A DNA stretch of 64,000 nucleotides from Toxorhynchites rutilus septentrionalis. Taxonomy: Eukaryota; Arthropoda; Insecta; Diptera; Culicidae. Where the stretch lies: NCBI RefSeq assembly GCF_029784135.1, contig NC_073744.1:100189303-100253302 (forward strand). Direction: 5' to 3'. The notes beneath the pieces are model-generated. The model was not told the DNA's origin. It did not search any database and saw nothing but the letters and a program-made list of their open reading frames with translations. A program made the translations under genes and the position numbers. Numbering within the stretch: position 1 is the stretch's first letter; every line of letters starts with the position of its first letter. Of this stretch, positions 40,900 to 52,926 are shown piece by piece.

Positions 40900-42925
40900 G
40901 ACAGGATTGGTCTGCAGAAAGCTTTTCTCAGACCATCCTTGAAATTGCTTTATTGCACATACCAAGAACCAGTGGAAATCCTGGAAAAAAGTGCGTCCCT
41001 TGGTGGACCCCCGAGGTCGGAACTGCTATTAAATGCAGAAGAAAGGCGTTAAGAAAATTGAGGAACACCAACTCAAACAGTCCGCTCAAGCCTATTCTGT
41101 TGAAGGAATTCCAGAAGGTGCGAAGCGAAGCTAGGTCTGCCGTTTTCAGAGCCAAACAGGACAATTGGGCCAAGTTTGTCGAAGACATCAACCCTCAAAC
41201 GTCATCAAAAGAGTTATGGAGCAAAATTGGAAGGCTAAACAGCAAAAAGAGAAGAAACCAATACAATCTCCTTATTGATGGCTTTTGAAGAACATTTTGC
41301 CAAAGCCTCGTCCAATCATAACTAGAAAAGTCTTTTCCAAACCAGAAAAGCCGAATGTGAAAATAAACTCGTTGACTTCAACTCCGATTCTGAGTTTGAT
41401 TACAACAGGGATTTTTCCATCACTTGAATTGGCACTTGGTAGAGCGAAAGAAGGCTCTGCAGGACCAGACGAGATTAGCTATCCTTTGTTGAGAAATCTG
41501 ACCTACCTTGGAAAAAAGTCTTATTGAAACTTTACAATAAGGTATGGTCCAGCGGGAATATTCCCAATTGCTGGAAAGAAGGTCTGATAATTTCACTTCC
41601 AGACAAAAACCAACATCTTCTGGACAATTTCCGACCTATAACTCTTTTGAGTTGTGTCGGAAAAGTTCTAGAAAGGATAGTTAATCGACGCTTAAGGACC
41701 TTCTTAGAGTCTAATAAGCTACATGATCCAAAACAGTTCGCTTTTCGTGCGGGAAATTGCACAGAAGATCACCTCGAAGAATTGGAGGCTATTGTACATG
41801 ACGTTATCGAGAAAGATCACCACGCAGATGTGGCCTCACTTGATCTTAGCAAGGCATTTGATAGAGCATGGAGGTACCCAGTATTGAAGAGTCTCTTCGA
41901 CTGGGGGATCTGTGGAAGACTAGGTTTTTATATTACAAGTTTCCTAGAAAATAGAACCTTTAGACAAACACAAAATCTTCACTAAAAATCCAAGAAAATG
42001 GAATTCCCCAGGGCTCGGTTATATCACCAACCCTCTTCTTGGTCATTATGCAATCTCTTTTTGCAAAAATTCCTGATAATGTAACAATCCTTGTTTATGC
42101 AGATGACATTGTGCTAGTTTCAGTTAGCGTCGCTGCATCAGCAACAAGGAAAAGACTTCAGAGAGCAATTGATTCCGTTCTAGACTGGGCCCAAAATCTT
42201 GGTTTCGAAATATCTCCGGAAAAATCTAAAGTTCTTCAAATATGTAGTCCAAAAGCTCACTTCAAAATTTCCAACCCCAGAATTTTCGAAACCCAAATCC
42301 CCTCAGTCAAAACTCTTAAAATACTCGGAGTAACCTTTGACAAGAAACTTAGTTTCATGCCACATGCTCAGGCGATCAAAAAAGAGGCAACCTAGTTTCT
42401 GGACATAGGAAATCTCTTTTAAGGATAGTAAACGCTTGGTTAATTCCAAAAATTATCTATTGAGTAAGCATCTTCAGCAGAGGTGGCGAAAAACCGCTTA
42501 AAACGATCGAACCGGTATATAATAAGGCAATAAAGATAGCCATCGGTACCTTTTTTACAAGTCCCACTCTCGCTGTTATGGCGAAAAGTGGGCAGCTACC
42601 ATTCGATCGGCTATCCGTTACCTTTCAATTCCTGACCGCGACCATGATGTCCCATTAATATCTCGGGCGAAGGACCGATTCAAAGAATACACCAATCAGG
42701 ATCTTCCCGATATATGTGTACATTCGACGGTTATGGAAAGGAATTGGAATGTAAAACCGCCGAACGTCAGCCTTGATTTACTCGAGTTCGTGCAGGAGAT
42801 CTCCAATCAAAAGTAAAGGCATGTTTCAATCACCTCGTAGAAACAAAATTCCAGTTTGAACATCATGTTTACACTGATGGTTCTGTAAGCACTGACGGTG
42901 TCGGTTGTGGAATTTCCGGCTCGCC
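40900..42925 (+). pseudogene. Jockey copy 2 reverse transcriptase and start of RNase H
   Basis: RT segments in order: LGRAKEGSAGPDEISYPLL, CWKEGLIISLPDKN, DNFRPITLLSCVGKVLERIV, VASLDLSKAFDRAWRYPV, GIPQGSVISPTLFLV (spanning a frame change near 41985) and YADDIVLVS at about 42095. At least four frameshifts or stops (41287, 41527, 41985, 42395) break the protein. The RNase H start is seen but the domain is truncated. Confidence 0.85.
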
Positions 42926-43040
42926 GGCTAGCTGCATGACAAATCGAGTAGGAGGCGCCTACTTCACACATACCAAATGATATAAAAGGATGGAGCGTTC
43001 GTGGATTTTATTCATTTTTATTCATTTTCACAACGGACGT
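42926..43040 (+). promoter_or_regulatory. Histone H4-block upstream region, truncated copy
   Basis: Nearly identical to 51532-51640. It holds TATAAAAGG at 42981-42989 after GGAGGCGCCTACTTC, and ends in the (TA)n where the LTR element sits. By comparison with 51530-52190 it is a promoter fragment without its gene. Confidence 0.55.
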
Positions 43041-43042
43041 GG

Positions 43043-43101
<59 letters not shown>
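43041..43101. repeat. (TA)n microsatellite, left of the LTR element
   Basis: About 60 bases of TA repeats ending directly at the LTR start. Confidence 0.95.
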
Positions 43102-43103
<2 letters not shown>

Positions 43104-43589
43104 TTAACTACGAGACCAACCTTAACCCCCGAAGTGTCAACCCTGGGATGAACACGACTCCAAATTTACCTGAAGATAAGCAGTGCCCGCTCGAACAACT
43201 CAGAGCCCTACAACAGATACAACAACAACAAGCAGTTGCTCTCGAACTTTTAGAAAATAAGGAAACGATCCTAAATAAACAATGACAATGTTTGCCACAC
43301 CGTAGTTAGACAGTAAAGATAAGCAACGAACAATAAGGACCGAAATAGCAATAAACGATTTAGATCATTAGCAGTATCTCACATTCAGGGAAAACACAAC
43401 ACAATGCCGATAATAGCAGCAATAAAAAGGATCGAAGGATCGATAGGGAAATATAGAACAAACAGGTAGAAATAGGAAGTTATGAGTAAAATGTAATGAT
43501 GAATAAAAATCAGTTGGTATTTTAGCTTCAAGAGAACAACATCTCTTTTATTTCAAATATATCACCTCCCGAACGTAAGTTATGTAACT
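43102..43589 (+). repeat. Left LTR
   Basis: 488 bases, direct repeat of 49993-50480. Its first part equals the end of the env-like frame, because env runs into the right LTR. Confidence 0.95.
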
Positions 43590-43606
43590 GGCGCAGTCGA
43601 AAGCCC
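43589..43606 (+). promoter_or_regulatory. Primer-binding site
   Basis: TGGCGCAGTCGAAAG directly at the LTR end. TGGCGCAGTCG-type sites are used by 17.6/297/ZAM-type elements (tRNA-Ser primer in those families). Confidence 0.75.
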
Positions 43607-44100
43607 GGGGAGAGCGATAAATCGGTAAAAGTGTCAGTGCGCGCATCGGAAAATCGAAGTGTGTGGTTCGCGACTCAGTGCAAATCGGAAGAATTTCGCC
43701 GCGAGTGAAGTGAACAAACGCAGCGATCAGGACGGAGCAACGTCGGACGAGAGATTTATTGCCACACCCGGAGCGAGCAACCTACCTGGACGCACCCGCT
43801 CGTAAGCACCACTGGCGGAACACCAGTTGGTTCGAGGTGAGTCACCCAAAGGGTTTTCTTACAAATGTTTCGCTTCCCTCTTTTCTATCCGGCTACCTGG
43901 CAAAGGTACGCCATCCGCTATAGATAATAATTTCATTCCAACTAACACTAGGATAAGAAACAAAAAGTTGAATTCCGACCATAAATAAGAGTAACAAGAG
44001 AAGAAAGAGTGATTCTCTCTAGCTAAATTGAATACCGGTCGTGAGTAAGTGCGTAAAAACGTAATTAGTGCCAACCAATTAGTTTATGATTACAAGAAAA

Positions 44101-45334
44101 ATGGCCGACGAAATCCAGAAAAGGATTGACGAGCTTCTAGCTCAACTGGAACTTCAGAGAACAAAAATCGCCGGGTTGGAGGCAATCACTGCTTCAACTA
44201 GCGGAAATAATGGCCAATCGCCCCCTACTAGCTCATTAGGGATGATTATGGCAACAAAATTTGATGGATCCCGAGTACCGGACGCGATCAAGATGATCCC
44301 CTCCTACAACGGCGACCCTAAAACCCTTTCATCCTGGCTCAATTCAGTAGATAGCAAACTCGAGTTTGCTAAAAAAAACTGTGTCCCACGCCAGAAGAGC
44401 AGAATAGAGCTTTACCCTTATGGTACAGCATTATTCGAGATAAAGTTGTTGATAAAGCCAATGACGTGTTGGTGCAGAACCACACATCCACTGATTGGCT
44501 TGAAATAAAACAAACACTCGAAGAATACTTTGGAGATAAAAGGGACTTAAGCACCCTAACCACCAAAATAAATTATTTGCAACAAAATTCAAAAACTATA
44601 GAGGAATTTTATAATGAATGTCGAGAGCTACTAGCCGACATCACTGCAAAAATATTGTTGCATCAGGAAATGCGCATTTGCGCTAGAACCCTGACAGAAA
44701 ATTACGAATGTATGATAACTAATGCATTCGTGGACGGGTTAAGAGAACCGTTAGAGTGTCGCGTCCATGAAATTTGAACGAAGCACGTCAAAGTGCTACC
44801 GAACAATTTAACGCGGCTCAACGAAAAAAGGAAAGGAACAATAAAACAGTAGTAGCACCACAAAAAACAGCTTTTAAACCAACAATGCCGCAGTATAACA
44901 CTTGGCAAAATAATAAATACCCAGCCCCACTCCACTTTTCCCAACCATCATTCAAAAGGCAACCCTCTCAGAATCTACAATACCAGAAACCTTCTTTTCA
45001 AAACACACAATTCCAAAGGTCATTCCATCCAAATCCCCAGTTTCAAAAACAAACAATTCCATATATTAAATATGATCCATCAGGACAGCCCAAACAACAA
45101 GTACCTTTTCAAAAGTGGGGAGCTCAATTAAACAATTGCGAAACTACGCAATATAAAAATTACGAACAGCGTCATGAGCACTCGCAAGAGCACTGTGCTT
45201 CAGAACAAAATTACGAAACAATTGTGATGCCAATCAATACAAATGAATACGAGAACACTCCAGAAAACATAGAACCAGATATGACGGAAGAATTAAATTT
45301 TCATTCAGCCTTCGACCACCAGACAGGAAACTAG
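44101..45334 (+). pseudogene. gag-like frame of the LTR element (two frameshifts)
   Basis: Structural protein of the LTR element, read in three frames: 44101-44390 (MADEIQKRIDELLAQLE, coiled-coil-like, then MIPSYNGDPKTLSSWL, the typical errantivirus gag start), about 44390-44776, and 44774-45334 (Gln/Asn/Pro-rich, no zinc knuckle). The lack of a CCHC knuckle is usual for this group. The two frame changes near 44385 and 44770 are disabling. The last segment ends at TAG 45332-45334, overlapping the pol frame in the -1 position. Confidence 0.8.
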
Positions 45335-45336
45335 CA

Positions 45337-48300
45337 AACAATTTTCTTCCTTTTCTTGAGATAAGTCTTAAGAATCGGAAACCGCTCCGATTACTGATTG
45401 ATACGGGAGCAAATCAAAACTATATCACCCCAAATATTGTCCCAAAACCAGCAATAGATCGAGGCCCTAGACATAAAATTAAAAATATCAACGGAACTCA
45501 TGACGTCGAGGAATTTACGCTTTTCAATCCATTTGCAAAATTTTCAGAGGATATTCCGTCTCAAAAGTTTTTTCTATTCAAATTTCATAACTATTTCGAT
45601 GGATTGATCGGTTTTGAAACCCTTCGGTCATTAAATGCAATTATTGATACCGCGTCAAATTCATTACAGATAGGAAGCTTTACTATACCCTTACACAAAA
45701 AATTTCCTGACACAATCACACTTAACGCTAATGAAACACAAGTAGTTACCATTCCTACCTCGAAACCAAACGGCGATTTCTTGATTGAACATGAAGTAGC
45801 AATAGCCCCTATGATTGGTATACTAGCTGGACTATACCACTATCATGATCAGAAGGCTTATGTCATGATACACAACTACGATTCAGACAATAAACAAATA
45901 AATATTTGTGACCTAATAGAAGTTGAAATTAATAACTTCGAAACGCAGTCATCCTTCTATCCACTCGTGCCCCAAAACGAGCACAAGAACCTTTTTAACA
46001 AAATACGACACGAAAATTTGAATAATGAAGAAATGCAAAGGCTTTTCAAACTTCTCCACCAATTTCAAGACGTATTTTATAATGATGGAGAAAAACTAAC
46101 ATTTACAAACGCTACTCGACATCACATTAACACTGTGGATGAACTTCCCGTCTATTCGAAAACATATCGCTACCCATTTTGCCAGAAGGAGGAGGTTCAG
46201 CAGCAGGTAAATCAAATGCTAGAACAAGGTATTATTCGAGCTTCAGATAGCCCTTATAATTCGCCCGTCTGGATTGTACCTAAGAAGCTTGATGCTTCCG
46301 GACAACGGAAATGGAGATTGGTGATCGATTATCGCAAGCTTAATAGCAAAACGGTGGACGATCGATACCCGATCCCAAATATCACCGATATACTAGATAA
46401 ACTGGGAAAATGTCAGTATTTTTCCACCCTTGATTTAACATCAGGATTCCACCAAATCGAAGTCGACTCAAAAGACATTCGTAAAACAGCATTTAGTGTT
46501 GATGGAGGACACTACGAGTTTATTCGGATGCCTTTCGGCTTGAAGAATGCACCCGCTACCTTTCAAAGGGTAATGGACAACATTCTTAGAAAGCACATTG
46601 GAACACGATGCTTAGTTTACATGGATGATATAATCATCTTCGCAACTAGCCTACAAGAGCACTTGTTAAACCTGAAATTAATTCTAGAAACCCTCAGAGA
46701 GTTCAATATGAAGATACAAGTTGATAAGTGCGAGTTTCTTCAGAAAGAAGTTGCGTTTCTAGGACATGTAATAACCTCTGAAGGAGTGAAACCCAATCCC
46801 GGAAAAATCAACGTAATTAAACAATGGCCAATACCGAAAAACGAGAAGGAACTAAAAGGGTTCCTTGGAGTAATCGGATACTATAGAAAATTTATCAGAG
46901 ATTTTGCGAAAATTGCAAAACCTCTTACGCAACGGCTTCGTAAGGGCGAGAAGATCAAACACACAAGTGAGTTCATCTCAGCCTTCAACCGTTGTAAGGA
47001 CATTTTAACAAGTAGCCATGTCCTCCAATACCCTGACTTTTCCAAACGCTTTATACTTACCACTGATGCATCGAATTATGCATTAGGTGCAGTTTTATCC
47101 CAAGGCCCTATCGGTAAAGACAAACCCATTGCCTTCGCATCACGCACCCTAAGCAAAACCGAAGAAAAATATTCAGCCATTGAAAAAGAACTCCTCGCCA
47201 TTGATTGGGCATGTAAATATTTCAGGCCATACTTATACGGTCGGAAGTTCACGTTATATACCGACCACAAACCATTGACATACGCACTCAATTTAAAAAC
47301 TCCAAACGACAGACTCATACGCATGAAACTGCGTCTGGAAGAATTCGACTACGAGATTCAATACCGTTCCGGCAAACAAAATGTAGTAGCCGACGGGTTA
47401 TCGCGAGTCACTCAAGAGTTAAATTCAAATGAAACAGAATCGTTACCGGATGCATCAACCGCACGTTCCACAGATTCTGACAATGACATCCCTATAAGAA
47501 TGACCGAATCTCCACTTAACTTTTTCAAACATCAAATTCTTATCAAGAAGGGAGATAGAAATACTGAAACATTAGAACAAATTTTCCCAGGAGTCCAAAG
47601 ACGCACTTTGATGAGAGCAACATTTGGTGTCTCTATAGCTATAAAGATATTTCGGGACTATATGCATTCTTCAAGAGTTAACTGCATTCTTTGCCCGGAA
47701 GAATGGGTAAATACCCTACAAGCAACATATAGGAACCACTTCTCTCGTGCAAAATCATTTAAAATTGTATTAACACAATCCATATTGCAGGACCTTACCA
47801 CTATAGAAGAACAAGATAGAGTTATAGAAGCCACACACGGCAGAGCCCACCGAGGAATAGAAGAAAACCAATCAGCAATTGCGAGAAATTTCTACTTCCC
47901 TCGAATGAGAGACAGGATACAGAAATTTATCAACTTTTGTGTCACCTGTCTTGAATGTAAGTACGAAAGAAATCCCTACAAAATAACCTTTTCAGATACC
48001 CCAATTCCACAAAAACCTTTAGACATCCTTCATGTTGATATCTACATTTCCTCTCCGAATCTTTTTATAACAGCCATTGACAAATTGTCAAGATACGCTA
48101 TCCTTATACCTCTAAAATCCCGCTCTATACCCGATGTTAAAAAAGGCATTACCAAACTTCTCACTACTTACGGAACCCCTAAAATGATAGTCTATGATAA
48201 TGAGGTTGCTTTCAAATCCCCAGAAATTCAAGGACTTCTCCAAAGACTGAATGTTGAATCATATTTTACACCTTCTGGACATAGTGAGGTGAATGGTATC

Positions 48301-48771
48301 GTAGAACGATTTCATTCAACTCTTACCGAAATCTTTTTATGCATGAAACAAAAATATACCGATATGTCAGCAAAAGATTTGTACAAAATAGCAACTGCAT
48401 TATACAATAGCACGATTCATTCAGCAACAAAGTTGAAACCAATCGAGATCTTTTTTGGTATCAAAGATGGCGATGAACGCCCATTGAACATAGATAGAAT
48501 CTTAGAAAACAGAAATCAAATTTTCGACGAAGTCATAAATAAAATTCAACAATATCAAGAAAAAACAAGAGAAAGACACAATTTAAAAAGAGAGGAAGAA
48601 CCTGTCCTAAACGAAAATGAAATAGTTTACCAAAAAGCACAAGGCATAAAATCTAAACGAAAACCAAAATATAGAAAACAAAAGGCCAAGCGAAATTATA
48701 GGAAAACATTCACAGACTATAGAAACATTAAAATTTATAAAAGTAAAATTAAAAGAAGAAGAAAACGTTAG
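45337..48771 (+). CDS. pol of the LTR element: protease, RT, RNase H, integrase
   Basis: One uninterrupted frame from about 45337, in the -1 frame relative to gag, as expected for frameshift expression. The first ATG inside is well into the protein, so the start is set by the frame. Protease LLIDTGANQNY at 45391; RT from about 46150 with RKWRLVIDYRKLN, FSTLDLTSGFHQIEV, MPFGLKNAPATFQRVM and catalytic YMDDIIIFA at 46618; RNase H TTDASNYALGAVLSQ at 47060 and YTDHKPLTYAL; integrase with an H-x-H and CVTCLEC finger near 47830-47960 and the catalytic series LHVDIY, VYDNEVAF and GIVERFH. All catalytic residues that I can check are present. Confidence 0.93.
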   Translation, partial: NNFLPFLEISLKNRKPLRLLIDTGANQNYITPNIVPKPAIDRGPRHKIKNINGTHDVEEFTLFNPFAKFSEDIPSQKFFLFKFHNYFDGLIGFETLRSLNAIIDTASNSLQIGSFTIPLHKKFPDTITLNANETQVVTIPTSKPNGDFLIEHEVAIAPMIGILAGLYHYHDQKAYVMIHNYDSDNKQINICDLIEVEINNFETQSSFYPLVPQNEHKNLFNKIRHENLNNEEMQRLFKLLHQFQDVFYNDGEKLTFTNATRHHINTVDELPVYSKTYRYPFCQKEEVQQQVNQMLEQGIIRASDSPYNSPVWIVPKKLDASGQRKWRLVIDYRKLNSKTVDDRYPIPNITDILDKLGKCQYFSTLDLTSGFHQIEVDSKDIRKTAFSVDGGHYEFIRMPFGLKNAPATFQRVMDNILRKHIGTRCLVYMDDIIIFATSLQEHLLNLKLILETLREFNMKIQVDKCEFLQKEVAFLGHVITSEGVKPNPGKINVIKQWPIPKNEKELKGFLGVIGYYRKFIRDFAKIAKPLTQRLRKGEKIKHTSEFISAFNRCKDILTSSHVLQYPDFSKRFILTTDASNYALGAVLSQGPIGKDKPIAFASRTLSKTEEKYSAIEKELLAIDWACKYFRPYLYGRKFTLYTDHKPLTYALNLKTPNDRLIRMKLRLEEFDYEIQYRSGKQNVVADGLSRVTQELNSNETESLPDASTARSTDSDNDIPIRMTESPLNFFKHQILIKKGDRNTETLEQIFPGVQRRTLMRATFGVSIAIKIFRDYMHSSRVNCILCPEEWVNTLQATYRNHFSRAKSFKIVLTQSILQDLTTIEEQDRVIEATHGRAHRGIEENQSAIARNFYFPRMRDRIQKFINFCVTCLECKYERNPYKITFSDTPIPQKPLDILHVDIYISSPNLFITAIDKLSRYAILIPLKSRSIPDVKKGITKLLTTYGTPKMIVYDNEVAFKSPEIQGLLQRLNVESYFTPSGHSEVNGIVERFHSTLTEIFLCMKQKYTDMSAKDLYKIATALYNSTIHSATKLKPIEIFFGIKDGDERPLNIDRILENRNQIFDEVINKIQQYQEKTRERHNLKREEEPVLNENEIVYQKAQGIKSKRKPKYRKQKAKRNYRKTFTDYRNIKIYKSKIKRRRKR

Positions 48772-49992
48772 TTCATTATTTTTTCAATAGACGACACTTA
48801 ATATAGCAAAATATTGACATTTATCAAATCTTCTAGCCTTTCCAGAAAATGTGGTACTACATTTTGATGTTTCTTGTAACAGTCAACGCACATCATCTGG
48901 CGATCGAAAACTTGCGAGACAACCCCCTGTTATTAATAAAAGAGAGAGAATGTAAGATCCAAGTAGGAATAATCAAGATCATCCATCCAATTAATTTAAC
49001 TACAATCGAAAATACGATTGATACATTAAGTAGTACTTCATATCAAAGATTAACCAATACAAATCCACTTGCAAACATCATCAAGTACAAAGTTCAGCAA
49101 CTGTACACAACGTTCTACGGATTGAAATCCAGAAAACCTCGAAACAGACGTTGGGACATCATTGGCACAGTATTTAAATTCATCGCAGGAACACCTGATG
49201 CAGAGGATCTGAGAATAATTAATTGTACAATGAACGAACTGATCAACCAAAACAATGAACAGCTCAAGATTAATTTTCAAATAAGCGAGAGAGTTTCACA
49301 AATTACCAACACTATCAATAAAATCGTGGAGAATTCTTTCACAAACAAACTTATATTGGACGAAATTGAAACGATAACAACAATCTTTACACAACAACAA
49401 AACCCGAAGATTTTGTCCAGAAATCATCATTCCTGAACGAGTTAGGCGATGAATGCGTAGCTTCGTTGATTCACGGAAGACAGGCTACATGTAGCTATGT
49501 AATGCAAAACAAGACGACCCAGAAACTTATCACGGAAAATTCGATCCTGATTTCTAACGCAAAAAACCAAATCCTACAAACGACATGTGGACCAGATAAT
49601 AGAACCCTGAATGGAAACTTCCTCATTTCATTTGGAAACTGCACGATATTGTTTAACAATCAACGTTTCAAGAATGCCGAGATAATAAGCGAAGCAAACG
49701 TCATCCAAAGAGCGTTTCACAATCTCAAAATCAACTGGAAACACCATAAAAACTACGAATTAGAAAAAATCAACAATGAAACTATCAGCAACAGAAATAA
49801 ACTGGAGCATGTTTACCTCAAGCAAGTTCACATTAATTTTAAACTCTGGAGTCTTTTCGGCGGATTTTCTCTCATGCAAATTACATGCCTCATTGTAATC
49901 AGTTTCATTCTTTACAACAAGTTGTCGCTCACAAGAACTTATTCAAAAGCATCAGATATCGAAACGGGACGTTCCTCACTCGAAGGGGGAGT

Positions 49993-50841
<849 letters not shown>

Positions 50842-50959
50842 CGAAACGGCTCCGGTCATGCCTCAAGGAATTTTCTAAAATAATATTTTGCCGATGCCTT
50901 TGCGCGAACTACACGGGCGAGTAGCACCATAATAGCAAATCAAATGTCGATGTTCGTGA

Positions 50960-51136
50960 TATGGGTGCTCCGCCGAAGTGCTACCCCTGTACGGAGCACT
51001 GCGCCGAAAAGTATGCACATCGCGCTGGTGTGATCGAAGAGCAGTATGAATTTCATGTCGTCTAAAAACGACGCTCGTACACACAGCTCGTCGCGCGGAT
51101 GTCGTCTATAGACGACGCTCGTAACGGAAGGGTTAA
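50960..51136 (-). repeat. TTAA-ended repeat, copy 2
   Basis: Same sequence as 32780-32957, ending GTAACGGAAGGGTTAA. Inner inverted pair GTCGTCTATAGACGAC near 51099. Confidence 0.5.
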
Positions 51137-51530
51137 CCATCAATAACTACGCTTGGCAACATTGACAACTGGCAATTTTCATATAAGATTTTTCCCCCGC
51201 ATGTTAAAAGTGGTTTTTCATGTACATAAAAGCGCAGCGTAGTATGTCAACTGCTTCCCGGTTAGAAAATAAATGATCGTTAGAAAATAAATGAGCGACC
51301 CGTCCAATTTCAAACGTTTATTGCTCATTCATTTCATGATGGATTGATGAGATGTTTGCATCATACGTTGTCGGCACTCCATAATAATTTTTCACATTGA
51401 ATAAAATAATATATATCATGTAACTAACAATCGAACAATTAAAAAATCTCAACCACTATCCAAACAGAAGATACCTAGGCCTGATTGATCGAAATTGACG
51501 TCATTTCTTTTTCGCGCCCGATTCGTTCGT
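51137..51530. other. Unassigned AT-rich stretch
   Basis: No gene or clear repeat end seen. GTTAGAAAATAAATGA-type text occurs twice in tandem near 51260-51295. Confidence 0.4.
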
Positions 51531-51531
51531 T

Positions 51532-52188
51532 CACCGGCTAGCTGCATGACAATCGAGTAGGAGGCGCCTACTTCACACATACCAAATGATATAAAAGGAT
51601 GGAGCGTTCGTGGATTTTATTCATTTTTACAACGGACGTGGAACGGACAACAGTGGAGAGCAGCAGCAGTGGACGCGGCTAATATATAGACGAGCATCGA
51701 AACTGTGTGGTCAATAGGCTAGCTGTGCCTCACATCAAGCTTCTATGGCAGTATAAGCAGCGGCAAACTACTACTACTCTACTAGTGGCAGCAGCAAGCA
51801 TCGCGAGCGGAGCATTTCGGGCACGCTCTCTCCATCAGAAGTGCGAGCACACGCTTTTTGGAATCGTGAAAGTGCAGCAGTGAACAAGACGAGCATCGAA
51901 TCTGGGCGGCCAACAATTGAGCTGTGTCTCATATCGAACTTAAGTGGCAGTAGCAGCAGCAGCGGCGGTAAACATCGAAGCCTAACATCAAAAATCGAGC
52001 TGTGTCCCGCATCGGTCCAGTACTGATGGCAACAGCAAACATCATGAGCAGAAAGTTTCAGGCATGTTCTCTCTTTCTGTTGATGCTGCTGCTCAGTCAG
52101 ATTTCTCATTTTGTTCGACGCTCAGATCGGTAAACATATATGTTTTTAGTGTTTTAAGTGTGGTCACATCAGATCAACATCAACCAAC
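51532..52188 (+). promoter_or_regulatory. Histone H4-block promoter and leader (decayed)
   Basis: TATAAAA at 51590-51596 after GGAGGCGCCTACTTC, as in the copy at 42926. The following 550 bases contain diverged repeats around GACGAGCATCGAA (51682, 51888) and CAGCAGCAG runs, then a short CAACATCAACCAACATG leader at the H4 start. True histone leaders are short, so the repeats are probably an insertion. Confidence 0.5.
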
Positions 52189-52380
52189 ATGACTTCATGC
52201 GGCAAGGAAGGCAAAGGAGGATCGAAGCGTATCGCAAGGTTCTACATGGCAATATCCAGTGTATCAAACACGCTATTCGCCGTTTAGCTCGACGTGATGG
52301 TGTCAACGAAAACCAAATCTCGTAAACGTGCCTCGGAGCTGAAACAACTTTCTATCACTGATACCGAAACTCGATTGTAA
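52189..52380 (+). pseudogene. Histone H4 pseudogene
   Basis: ATG at 52189. In shifting frames the text gives GKGGSKRIAR (N-terminal tail), then [19 protein letters not shown] at about 52235-52290, which corresponds to the [20 protein letters not shown] segment of H4. An in-frame TAG at 52285-52287 region and at least one frameshift break it. The rest of the histone fold is replaced by unrelated Lys/Arg-rich text to TAA at 52378. A near-perfect histone 3' stem-loop follows 44 bases later. It is a truncated remnant of a nucleosome core gene. Confidence 0.75.
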
Positions 52381-52423
52381 CACTGGTGAAATGAACAAAA
52401 AATACCCAACAACCAAACCAAAC

Positions 52424-52439
52424 GGCCCTTTTCAGGGCC
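52424..52439 (+). terminator. Histone mRNA 3' stem-loop (perfect)
   Basis: GGCCCTTTTCAGGGCC forms a complete six-pair stem with a TTTC loop and A-rich flanks, the consensus 3' end of replication-dependent histone mRNAs. It is the best preserved of the stem-loops in this window. Confidence 0.85.
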
Positions 52440-52511
52440 ATCAGATCATTATCAAAGAGTTTAACAGTATATTTTTTCAAACATCCAAAATCAGCCTAAC
52501 AGATAGCCTAA

Positions 52512-52545
52512 CGTAATCCTACGTCAACTATGCGGTCGTGTCTCG
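52512..52545 (-). other. Hairpin + TGACGTAGGATTA signature
   Basis: Minus strand: GGTTGTGTC-CGA-GACACGACC, seven bases, TGACGTAGGATTA. All nine stem pairs form (one G-T). Confidence 0.7.
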
Positions 52546-52565
52546 GACACAACCTTCTGTGACTT

Positions 52566-52926
52566 TTTGACGTAGGACTACGTCTAACCGGAAGATATAG
52601 GGGGTAAAATGAAAATCTAGGCACTAAACAAGTAGGAAAAAATGCAAGATTTGAAACGCTTATAACTCGAGCATTTCTCAATAGATCGCAAAGGTTTTTG
52701 CATCAATTGATAGGAAATATATCTACGCATCTATCATAACGAATAACATTTTTTCTTGAGCTAAATAATTGAATAATTGTGAAATATCAAGCATTGTCCA
52801 AATGCACTATGTGCCCATTTTTGATTGGTCCATTTTGTGCTCCTCAAATCGTACCGACCAAAACGGGCAACCAGAGCAGCAGCGAAATACAATGAAGCAC
52901 GATTGGAAAGGAAAAAGAAAAAAATG
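52566..52926 (+). repeat. Module M and H2A upstream region, truncated copy
   Basis: Same as 6067-6420. It breaks in the A-rich run at 52926 and resumes at 53959 (ATGAACGAAACATTGG), so 52927-53958 is an insertion. Confidence 0.75.

Larger units (their letters stand above)
40216..42925 (+). mobile_element. Jockey-type LINE copy 2 (5' truncated, decayed)
   Basis: Plus-strand Jockey ORF2 broken into at least five frames, from the endonuclease to the first residues of RNase H (YTDGSVSTDGVGCGIS at about 42870-42920). It is then cut against the histone H4-type upstream block at about 42926. Confidence 0.85.
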
